Shown: one piece after another, positions 23,039 to 30,859 of the stretch
Layout: each line of letters starts with the position of its first letter
Numbering within the stretch: the first letter of the stretch is position 1
Source: Eubacterium sp.
GTDB taxonomy: Bacteria; Bacillota; Clostridia; Lachnospirales; Lachnospiraceae
Assembly: GCA_022769325.1 (NCBI GenBank)
Contig: JALEKC010000110.1
Coordinates: 1 to 33,393 of the forward strand
Reading direction: 5' to 3'
Length of the DNA stretch: 33,393 nucleotides
Notes under the pieces: model-generated
Database searches by the model: none
Told to the model about the DNA's origin: nothing
What the model saw: only the letters and a program-made list of their open reading frames with translations
Position numbers and translations under genes: made by a program

Positions 23039-23899
23039 ATGAGAGGAAAGAGAGATGCCAGAGATAAAAGACACTTTTTGGTAATGAGCGCTTTGGCAAT
23101 TTTGGTTATTATTCTGGGGCTTGGATTTGAACAAAAGGAAGAAGAAACCATTGAAACAAACGGAACCCGCACAGTGACGGTAAGAGACGGGGCAGTGACA
23201 GATGCCGCTGTTTTGACCGCTCCGTCAGTGCAATCCGCCTCCCTCGCGGAGGCATTACCCTCGCCGGAAGACGGTATTTATTCTTTTCTACAGGGACCAA
23301 AATCCTGGAAAGAGAAAAGAGAGTGGTCCGGCAAATGGGGAAAAACTTTTTATGATGGGAAATCCTTTGGAGCATTTGGATGTGGATTTTGCTGTATGGC
23401 CAATATATACAGTTCTCTGACAGCATATCAATGTCTTCCCACAGATATTTATAAATATGCAAAAAAAGTAACCTACTATCCGGGGGGAGGCGCGATTTCC
23501 TGGGAGCAAATGAAGGCAACCCTGAGTAAACTTGGCTTTTCTACCAATTTGCATCGAAAGCCTTCTTCTTATGAAAAATTCTGTCACCAGATTGCGCAAG
23601 CAGATGCCACGTTGGTTTTAGTCAGCAGTTCCAATGACGATTCCTACTGGAAAAACACACCGGGGCATTATGTCACACTTTTTTTGTATGACAGCAAAGA
23701 TGAGACTGTTTTTTTGGCAGATTCCGGAGACCCGGATCATAATCGGCAACGCGTCAGTTGTAAGACGATTTATCGTGCCTTGAAGATAAGTAGCGATTAT
23801 CATTATTTGACAGTGGAAGATTATGACAAAGAGAAGGATCAATGGAGGCATAAGAGTGCAAATGGAGACTGGGTGCGTCCGGATGCGGTAAAAGAATGA
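23039..23899 (+). CDS. Membrane-anchored C39-like papain-fold protein
   Basis: Probable cell-envelope cysteine peptidase-like protein; substrate unknown. AGGAAGG (23026-23032) six bases before the ATG at 23039 selects this start (286 residues). A basic N-terminus is followed by one membrane helix at about residues 14-31 (FLVMSALAILVIILGLGF), a variable linker, and from about residue 75 a C39-like domain: FGCGFCCMANIYSSL supplies the catalytic Cys, GHYVTLFLYD the His and FLADSGDP the Asp. It ends with a lysine-rich basic tail. The three catalytic elements are in the right order, so activity is plausible. The last four bases overlap cca. Confidence 0.75.
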   Translation: MRGKRDARDKRHFLVMSALAILVIILGLGFEQKEEETIETNGTRTVTVRDGAVTDAAVLTAPSVQSASLAEALPSPEDGIYSFLQGPKSWKEKREWSGKWGKTFYDGKSFGAFGCGFCCMANIYSSLTAYQCLPTDIYKYAKKVTYYPGGGAISWEQMKATLSKLGFSTNLHRKPSSYEKFCHQIAQADATLVLVSSSNDDSYWKNTPGHYVTLFLYDSKDETVFLADSGDPDHNRQRVSCKTIYRALKISSDYHYLTVEDYDKEKDQWRHKSANGDWVRPDAVKE

Positions 23900-25338
23900 G
23901 AAAGCGAGAGTATGGCATGCAGATACCAAATCAGGTACAGTGGATCTTGGATAAATTAGAGGAAAATGGAAAAGAGGGATATGCTGTTGGTGGATGTGTC
24001 CGGGATAGTATTTTGGGACGTGTTCCGGGAGACTGGGATATTACAACCTCTGCCACACCGGAACAGGTAAAACAGATTTTTCGAAAAACCATCGATACCG
24101 GAATTGCCCATGGCACGGTTACGGTGCTGGTGGATGGCATTGGATATGAAATTACCACATATCGTGTAGATGGAGAATATGAAGATCATCGCCATCCCAC
24201 AAAAGTTGAATATACAGCAAATCTTCAGGAAGATTTGAAACGCCGGGATTTTACCATCAATGCCATGGCATACAATCCGAAATGTGGAATGATAGATTTG
24301 TTTGATGGCATCGGAGATTTGCAAAGGAAAATGGTTCGATGTGTGGGAAATGCGAAACAGCGCTTTTCCGAAGATGCATTGCGAATGCTTCGTGGGATAC
24401 GATTTGCGGGTCAGCTTGGATTTTCTTTGGAAGAGGAGACCCTTGGGGCAATTTATGAATTGGCACCCACCATCCAAAAGGTGAGTAAAGAGAGAATCCG
24501 AGTGGAAGTTACAAAGTTGCTTTTATCAAGAGAACCGGAAAAACTTTTGATTGCAGAAAAAACGGGATTATGTCAGTATTTTCTGCCGGAATTAAGTGAG
24601 ATGCTTCAGACTACACAGGAAAATCCCCATCACTGCTTTAATGTGGGAGAGCATGCCATTCAAACAATCCGGCAGGTACAGCAATTGTATCAGGACATGG
24701 AAAAAGGAGAAGAGCGAGCCGGTATTTTTTCCCCTTTTGAGAAAGGATTTTCCCATGAAAAATGCAAAACCATTTTGGTATATGCCGCCTTACTTCATGA
24801 TGTCGGAAAACCGGGTATCAAACAGATGGATGAAAACGGTGTAGCCCACTTTTATGGACACGATGTCAAGGGAAGTGAAATGGCAAAAGAAATCCTGCGA
24901 AGACTTCGGTTTGACAATGATACCATTCACATGGTATCCCGACTCATCTATTTTCATGAGAGAAGATATCATGGCAGTCGTCGTGAGATGCGAAGATTGG
25001 TAAATAAAGCCGGAAAAGAATTGATGCCATATTTGTTTCTTTTACAGCAGGCAGATATTTTGGCTCAAAGCCAATACCAACGGCAGGAAAAATGGGAAAG
25101 ACTTTGTAAGGCAAAAGAAAATTATGCCCAGATTTGCAGAATGGGGGAAGCCGTAAATCTTAAAGAACTGGCAGTGTCCGGTAAAGATTTGATAGAAATA
25201 GGGATGAAAGCAGGTCCCGGTCTCGGAAAAGTATTAGAGAAACTGATGCAGATTGTATTGAAACAGCCGGAAAAAAATGATAAAGAGGAGCTGTTGACAT
25301 TGGCAAAGGATTGGATAAAGATAGAGAAGGGAAGGTGA
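23896..25338 (+). CDS. cca: CCA tRNA nucleotidyltransferase with HD domain
   Basis: Adds or repairs the 3' CCA of tRNAs without a template. The 480-residue protein is a class II enzyme: YAVGGCVRDSILGR at about 29-42, catalytic GDWDI with Asp46 and Asp48, RRDFTINAMAY at 116-126, and the nucleotide-selecting helix EDALRMLRGIRFAGQLGF. An HD phosphohydrolase-like segment follows, with ALLHDVGKP (His301-Asp302). The start overlaps the preceding gene by four bases; the ATG at 23917 (MQIPNQVQWIL) is an alternative and neither has a strong SD. The LacI-GGDEF gene starts five bases after the stop. Confidence 0.94.
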   Translation: MRKREYGMQIPNQVQWILDKLEENGKEGYAVGGCVRDSILGRVPGDWDITTSATPEQVKQIFRKTIDTGIAHGTVTVLVDGIGYEITTYRVDGEYEDHRHPTKVEYTANLQEDLKRRDFTINAMAYNPKCGMIDLFDGIGDLQRKMVRCVGNAKQRFSEDALRMLRGIRFAGQLGFSLEEETLGAIYELAPTIQKVSKERIRVEVTKLLLSREPEKLLIAEKTGLCQYFLPELSEMLQTTQENPHHCFNVGEHAIQTIRQVQQLYQDMEKGEERAGIFSPFEKGFSHEKCKTILVYAALLHDVGKPGIKQMDENGVAHFYGHDVKGSEMAKEILRRLRFDNDTIHMVSRLIYFHERRYHGSRREMRRLVNKAGKELMPYLFLLQQADILAQSQYQRQEKWERLCKAKENYAQICRMGEAVNLKELAVSGKDLIEIGMKAGPGLGKVLEKLMQIVLKQPEKNDKEELLTLAKDWIKIEKGR

Positions 25339-25343
25339 AAAGT

Positions 25344-27242
25344 ATGTTTCATAATAAAAGGAAAACGATCGGGCTATTTAATTGTAATTCCGATGGAGAA
25401 TATCAGCGGGAAATAAGTGTCGGGGCAGCAGAACAGGCAGCAGAATTGGGATATAATCTTGCCATATTTACCTGCTATGGAAATTATGAACAGAATCTGT
25501 TGTATACACAGGGGGAAAGAGATATCTATGATTTACCGGATTATAGCGAATTTACCGGAATTATCGTGGCGACAGATACGTTTGAGAATAAGGATGGCTT
25601 GGAGAAAGTATTGAATAATATTCAAGCGTCCGCTCATTGTCCCGTGGTAAGTTTGCGACAGAAAAGAGAGGGAATGAGTAACATTCTGGTGGATAATATC
25701 TCGTCCATGGGTGGGATGATTCGTCATGTGATTGAATGTCATAAGGCAAAAGATATTGCTTTTATGACAGGACGTCGTGAAAACGCAGATGCCATTGCCC
25801 GCCTTGAAAGCTTTTATCAGGTTATGGAAGAGTATGGGTTGCCGGTTTCGGAACACCGGGTTTACTGGGGAGATTTTTGGAGAAATGAAGGGAAAAATGC
25901 TTGCGACTGGTTTTTGGAAGAAGGCAAATGTCCGGATGCCATCATATGTGCCAATGATGACATGGCTATGGCAGTGATTGATGAGCTGTACAAACGGAAT
26001 TTGAGAGTACCTCAGGATGTCATTGTGACGGGGTATGATGGCAGCGTGTCCGGTATGATTTATAGTCCATCAGTTACGACGGTCAGTGTGAATTTTGAAG
26101 ATATGGCCAAAAAAGCGGTCAACTTAATTGATAAGCATCAAAATGATGAGGAAACCGAGGATGTTTATGTGACAGTAGAATTAAAGCCACGGGAATCCTG
26201 TGGATGCCAGGAGGAGAACTATACTTCCATTGTATATTATCGTTGCTTAAATCATGTTCAGATTGTGGAGCAGGATAATTTGCAGAAGCAATTTTGTTTT
26301 ATGAATATACAGTTTGGAGGAGTGGAAAAATTCGAAAATATGCATCCGATTATACAACAGTATATTTACAACATAGAAGGGTTAAAAAATTATACTATTT
26401 GTCTTCGGGAAGATATTTTGATGGACGAAAAAGAAATGCATGGCTATACCGATACGATGGAAGCCAGAGTGGTATTTCACAACCGTGAAAATCAGGGAAA
26501 TGTGAGATATGAATTTGACCGTCATGAACTGATTCCGAAAGAATTGGCAAGTGATGAACCACAATGTTATTTATTTAGTCCATTACACTTTCAAGATGAA
26601 TGTTACGGGTATGAGGCTTATGCCTATGAAAATCCAAAGGATGCTGGTAAATTGTTTATACGATGGAGTATGGCAATTGAGGATGTCATTATGAACATTT
26701 TGGTAAAAAGCAAAATGAAGCGGGCCATTGATGAATTGGAAGTGATGTACATACAAGATGTAATGACAGGATTATTCAATCGTCGCGGTTTTGAGAAATA
26801 TGCCAGAGTGCAATTTATGAATGCCAGAGCCCGAGATAATATGGTGTGTGTCATAGGTATCGATATGGACGGATTGAAGCCAATCAATGATATTTATGGC
26901 CATCACGAGGGGGATTCGGCACTTCGTGCTGTTGGCTATGCCATTCAGGAAGCAGCGGTGAGTGGTCAGATTGGTGCCCGTATTGGAGGAGACGAGTTTG
27001 AGGTCTTGTTCCCTTGCCTGGATGAGGAAGATGTGAAAAACTGGATTCGTGTCTTTGAACGAAGCTTAGATAATTATAATAAAAAATCCAGAAAACCCTA
27101 TGATGTATATGCAAGTCTGGGATATAAAATGGGAATTCCGGGAGCCGGAGATACTCTCGAAAGTTTCATGAGAGAAAGTGATGATATCATGTATCAAAAC
27201 AAAGTGACCAATAAAATGAAACGAAATCAGACATTACGTTAA
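25344..27242 (+). CDS. LacI-type ligand-binding domain fused to GGDEF (probable diguanylate cyclase)
   Basis: Likely makes cyclic di-GMP in response to a small ligand such as a sugar or nucleoside. From the ATG at 25344 (AAGGTGA six bases upstream) it has 632 residues and no signal peptide or membrane helix, so it is cytosolic. About 1-285 is a periplasmic-binding-protein fold of the LacI type without the DNA-binding helix-turn-helix (KTIGLFNCNSDGEYQREISVG read as residues 7 onward, then DAIICANDDMAMAVIDELYKR). About 290-455 is a linker of unknown fold. The GGDEF domain is about 460-620 with the intact motif at 548-552. The RxxD inhibitory site before it is replaced by VSGQ. Confidence 0.85.
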   Translation: MFHNKRKTIGLFNCNSDGEYQREISVGAAEQAAELGYNLAIFTCYGNYEQNLLYTQGERDIYDLPDYSEFTGIIVATDTFENKDGLEKVLNNIQASAHCPVVSLRQKREGMSNILVDNISSMGGMIRHVIECHKAKDIAFMTGRRENADAIARLESFYQVMEEYGLPVSEHRVYWGDFWRNEGKNACDWFLEEGKCPDAIICANDDMAMAVIDELYKRNLRVPQDVIVTGYDGSVSGMIYSPSVTTVSVNFEDMAKKAVNLIDKHQNDEETEDVYVTVELKPRESCGCQEENYTSIVYYRCLNHVQIVEQDNLQKQFCFMNIQFGGVEKFENMHPIIQQYIYNIEGLKNYTICLREDILMDEKEMHGYTDTMEARVVFHNRENQGNVRYEFDRHELIPKELASDEPQCYLFSPLHFQDECYGYEAYAYENPKDAGKLFIRWSMAIEDVIMNILVKSKMKRAIDELEVMYIQDVMTGLFNRRGFEKYARVQFMNARARDNMVCVIGIDMDGLKPINDIYGHHEGDSALRAVGYAIQEAAVSGQIGARIGGDEFEVLFPCLDEEDVKNWIRVFERSLDNYNKKSRKPYDVYASLGYKMGIPGAGDTLESFMRESDDIMYQNKVTNKMKRNQTLR

Positions 27243-27263
27243 TCCAAATGGAGGAAGAAATAA

Positions 27264-29405
27264 ATGGATATCAACAAGAAAATAGCAGAAGAATTAGAAA
27301 TTAAGGTATGGCAGGTAGAGGCCGTCGTTAAGCTGATTGACGAAGGAAATACGATTCCTTTTATTGCACGTTATCGAAAAGAACAGCACGGTGCATTGAA
27401 TGATGAGCAACTTCGTAATCTTCACGAACGACTGATGTATCTTCGTAACTTGGAGGAGAAAAAAGAACAGGTTATTGCCAGCATTGAAGAGCAGGGAAAA
27501 TTGACAGAAGAATTGAAAAAACAGATTTTGGAAGCCCAGACCCAGGTTGCAGTGGAAGATTTGTATCGTCCATACCGACCAAAACGTCGTACCCGTGCGA
27601 CGATAGCGAAGGAAAAAGGACTGGAGGGACTGGCCAATATCATTTTGCTCCAGATGACAGAGCAGCCTTTGGAGAAAGAAGCAGAGGCTTTTCTATCTGA
27701 AGAAAAAGAGGTAAATACTACCGCAGAAGCTATTCAGGGAGCCATGGACATTATTGCGGAATCTGTTGCTGACGAAGCGGATTATCGTATGTATATCCGA
27801 AAACTTACTATGGATGAAGGAGTGATTGTTTCTTCGGCAAAGGATGAAAAAGAGAAGTCGGTTTATGAAAATTATTATGAGTTCAGTGAAGCAGTAAAAA
27901 AGATTGCCGGATATCGTATTCTTGCTATCAATCGTGGGGAAAAGGAAAAATTTCTCACGGTAAAAATAGAAGCTCCGGAAGAACGAATTCTTCGCTATTT
28001 GGAAAAGAAAGTGATTACAAAGGAAAATCCATTTACGGCAGATTGTCTCAAAGAAGTATTGGCAGACAGCTATAAGCGCCTGATTGCTCCGTCCATCGAG
28101 AGAGAAATACGCAATGAATTGACGGAAAAAGCAGAAGACGGTGCCATAAAAGTTTTTGGAAAAAATCTGACCCAGCTTTTGATGCAGCCACCGATTGCAG
28201 GCAAGGTAGTTCTTGGCTGGGATCCGGCATTTCGTACCGGCTGTAAATTAGCAGTGGTGGATGAAACGGGAAAAGTGCTGGATACCATTGTAATTTACCC
28301 TACCGAGCCACAAAATAAAGTGGAAGAGGCAAAAAGAATTGTAAAAGGGTTAATTGACAAATATAATATCTCTCTGATTTCCGTGGGAAATGGTACTGCA
28401 TCCCGGGAGTCTGAGATGGTCATTGTAGATATGATAAAAGAAATCAATAAACCGGTTCAATATGTCATTGTAAATGAAGCGGGGGCATCCGTATATTCGG
28501 CAAGCAAACTGGCTACGGAAGAGTTTCCGAATTTTGATGTGGGACAGCGAAGTGCTGTTTCCATCGCCCGTCGTCTGCAGGATCCTCTGGCAGAATTAGT
28601 AAAGATTGATCCTAAATCCATCGGTGTGGGACAGTATCAGCATGATATGAACCAGAAAAAACTGAGTGAAGCTCTTACGGCAGTAGTGGAAGATTGTGTG
28701 AATAATGTAGGAGTGGACCTGAATACAGCTTCGGCTTCTCTCCTTGAGTATATTTCCGGTATTTCCAAACCAATTGCGAAAAATATCGTGGCATATCGGG
28801 AAGAAAACGGCAAATTTACCAGCAGGAAACAGCTTCTTAAGGTGGCAAAACTGGGACCCAAGGCCTTTGAACAGTGTGCCGGATTTATGCGTATCAGTGA
28901 TGGAAAGAATCCGCTGGATGCTACAAGTGTGCATCCGGAATCCTACGGAGCAGCGGAAGAACTTCTTTCCCTTCTCGGTTTCGGACCGAAAGATGTGAAA
29001 GGCGGTGTGGTAGGATTATCCCTTTTGGCAAAAGACCGCACATCCTTGGCGGAAAAACTTAATATCGGCGAGATGACCTTAAATGACATTATTAAGGAAT
29101 TGGAAAAGCCGGGGCGTGACCCCCGTGATGAAATGCCAAAACCGGTTCTTCGTACCGATGTATTGGAAATGAAGGATTTAAAAGAGGGCATGATTTTAAA
29201 AGGAACGGTTCGTAACGTTATTGATTTTGGTGCTTTTGTGGACATTGGTGTGCATCAAGACGGATTGGTACATATCTCCAAACTAACGGACAAAAAATTT
29301 ATCAAACATCCACTGGAAGTAGTTAGCGTGGGAGATGTTGTAGAAGTAAAAGTATTATCTGTGGATTTACAAAAGAAACGAATTCAGCTTTCCATGATAT
29401 TATAG
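27264..29405 (+). CDS. tex: Tex-family RNA-binding/transcription accessory protein
   Basis: Nucleic-acid-binding protein associated with transcription and stress tolerance, exact role unsettled. The 713 residues follow the Tex layout: helical N-terminal region with NTIPFIARYRKEQHGALNDEQLR and DLYRPYRPKRRTRATIAKEKGLEGLA, a YqgF-like domain from about residue 315 (VVLGWDPAFRTGCKLAVVDE), helix-hairpin-helix motifs near 490-560 (LNTASASLLEYISGISKPIAKNIVAYRE) and a C-terminal S1 domain at about 640-712 (GTVRNVIDFGAFVDIGVHQDGLVHIS). GGAGGAA precedes the ATG. Full length. It lies 21 bases after the GGDEF gene and may share its transcript. Confidence 0.96.
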   Translation: MDINKKIAEELEIKVWQVEAVVKLIDEGNTIPFIARYRKEQHGALNDEQLRNLHERLMYLRNLEEKKEQVIASIEEQGKLTEELKKQILEAQTQVAVEDLYRPYRPKRRTRATIAKEKGLEGLANIILLQMTEQPLEKEAEAFLSEEKEVNTTAEAIQGAMDIIAESVADEADYRMYIRKLTMDEGVIVSSAKDEKEKSVYENYYEFSEAVKKIAGYRILAINRGEKEKFLTVKIEAPEERILRYLEKKVITKENPFTADCLKEVLADSYKRLIAPSIEREIRNELTEKAEDGAIKVFGKNLTQLLMQPPIAGKVVLGWDPAFRTGCKLAVVDETGKVLDTIVIYPTEPQNKVEEAKRIVKGLIDKYNISLISVGNGTASRESEMVIVDMIKEINKPVQYVIVNEAGASVYSASKLATEEFPNFDVGQRSAVSIARRLQDPLAELVKIDPKSIGVGQYQHDMNQKKLSEALTAVVEDCVNNVGVDLNTASASLLEYISGISKPIAKNIVAYREENGKFTSRKQLLKVAKLGPKAFEQCAGFMRISDGKNPLDATSVHPESYGAAEELLSLLGFGPKDVKGGVVGLSLLAKDRTSLAEKLNIGEMTLNDIIKELEKPGRDPRDEMPKPVLRTDVLEMKDLKEGMILKGTVRNVIDFGAFVDIGVHQDGLVHISKLTDKKFIKHPLEVVSVGDVVEVKVLSVDLQKKRIQLSMIL

Positions 29406-29452
29406 TGAGTGATAGATGGATTTGTGATATGGGAAAGAAATGAGGGTTAAAA

Positions 29453-30622
29453 ATGAGAAGGAAACTTATCAGTATTGCGTTGGCTTGTGCCTTGGTTCTT
29501 GGAGGCTGTGGCAATTCAGAAACGGAAAAAAAGGAGCAGACAGATGTGTCAAAGGTGAAAGAAGAGGTTCGCTATGAGAGCAATGAGATGTCACTACCGG
29601 ACCTGCTTCAAACGGAAAATGCCTCCAACATGGACTATCTTGGCAATTCCTTTGACGGATTTGTGGCAGATTTACAGGGAAAACCAGCTGTATATTCCAG
29701 CGATATTACATTGGAAGATGAAGAATACAATGCCGCCATCAACAGGTGGACGCTGGACGAGAAAGGCAATTGGGAAACCGATCAGCTTTGTGACGTTTCG
29801 CTCAGTGAGTTTTTGAACAATCGATACGAGCAAAAAGAATGGATGCGTTGCAAGATACAGAATTTCCGACGGGGAGATAATGGCAACCTATATGCCATAT
29901 TTGTTTATTATGAAAAGGCAGATATCGAAGTAAATGGGGAAGTCACGGATGGGGTTGCCGAAAAATATTCCATTTTGGAAATGGATGAAGAGAATGACTC
30001 GGTTTATGAAATCCCATTGGAAGTAGCACCACAGGTAAGAGAAGATTTCGGACGTCGGGACTCGGTGGAAGTGGACTGGATAACAGATTATCATATTTAT
30101 GAAGATGGAAATATCCTGCTTATCTGCGGAGAAAGCGGTGGCGGTTATGGATATTATATCGACGGAGAGACAGGAAAGATTCTCAATGATCTGGGAAGTG
30201 TCATTTCTTCTAAAACCCGTTTTGCCTATGGAGAAAGTGAAATGATGTACTACTCAAAAGCTTTGAAAAGTTTTGAGGTTCTCAGTATCCCGGATTTGGA
30301 AGAACAGAATAAATTTGGTGAAAATCTCGGGGAAGATGTCCTTGGAAAAGATTGGTATTTCTATATGGACCCAGATACCTGGCAGCTTTATATGTTCAAT
30401 GGTGAGTCGGTTTACCGTGTACCTAATTATCAAAGTGGACAGGAAATTGATTCGATTACCAGTGCAACCACATTTGACAATCTGGCGGAAGGCCGTGCCA
30501 CGGTTATGGATTTCTTCGTAGGAGAGAATGAGGATATTTATATTTGCCTTGTAGAAGCTACGGAAGAATATGGTATGGAAAGTTCCACGTATCGCATGGT
30601 TCATTATACGAAAGTATCTTAG
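29453..30622 (+). CDS. Lipoprotein of unknown function
   Basis: Not recognised. A type II signal peptide is clear: MRRKLISIALACALVLGGC, with the lipobox Cys at residue 19, followed by a short charged tether. The 389-residue mature part has recurring short strands with aromatic and acidic residues (NRWTLDEKGNW, DYHIYEDGNILLICGESGGG, KDWYFYMDPDTWQLYMFNGESVYRVPNY, VMDFFVGENEDIYICL), which suggests a beta-propeller, though this is inference. It should sit on the outer face of the membrane. GAGGGTT precedes the ATG. It follows tex by 47 bases, without a clear promoter or terminator in the gap. Confidence 0.8.
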   Translation: MRRKLISIALACALVLGGCGNSETEKKEQTDVSKVKEEVRYESNEMSLPDLLQTENASNMDYLGNSFDGFVADLQGKPAVYSSDITLEDEEYNAAINRWTLDEKGNWETDQLCDVSLSEFLNNRYEQKEWMRCKIQNFRRGDNGNLYAIFVYYEKADIEVNGEVTDGVAEKYSILEMDEENDSVYEIPLEVAPQVREDFGRRDSVEVDWITDYHIYEDGNILLICGESGGGYGYYIDGETGKILNDLGSVISSKTRFAYGESEMMYYSKALKSFEVLSIPDLEEQNKFGENLGEDVLGKDWYFYMDPDTWQLYMFNGESVYRVPNYQSGQEIDSITSATTFDNLAEGRATVMDFFVGENEDIYICLVEATEEYGMESSTYRMVHYTKVS

Positions 30623-30677
30623 AAGGGGAGAGAGTCTCAAACGAAAAAAGTATGATAAAGAGGATGGTGATAATAAT

Positions 30678-30830
30678 TTGGATAGGTCATCAGGTCAGAT
30701 AATTATGTCATTATGCGAAAAAGAGGGTATAACAAGAAATGAGCTCGCTAGGCGATTAGGGATTTCGCCCTCTCAGATTAGCCGCATAGTGAATGAAGAA
30801 ACTAAGACAATAAGCAGTGATATACTTTAG
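30678..30830 (+). pseudogene. 5' fragment of an XRE-family regulator gene
   Basis: From TTG 30678 (AGGATGGTGA seven bases upstream) the frame encodes 50 residues: LDRSSGQIIMSLCEKEGI, then TRNELARRLGISPSQISRI, a complete helix-turn-helix, and NEETKTISSDIL followed at once by a stop. XRE proteins normally continue past ISSDIL with a final helix. After about 30821 the sequence instead matches the surface-protein frame that follows. The gene therefore seems cut at this point. A functional 50-residue mini-regulator cannot be excluded. Confidence 0.6.
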
Positions 30831-30859
30831 TTACACTCAACTGGAGTGGTAATGACAAA

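Noticed and set aside
23237-23253. GCCTCC/GGAGGC inverted repeat inside the C39-like gene as an insertion scar
   Set aside because: A 6-bp stem in a variable linker is expected by chance, and the reading frame is intact.
30570-30677. Longer XRE product beginning at 30570
   Set aside because: That start is inside the lipoprotein gene in another frame; the TTG at 30678 has the SD and starts at the domain boundary.
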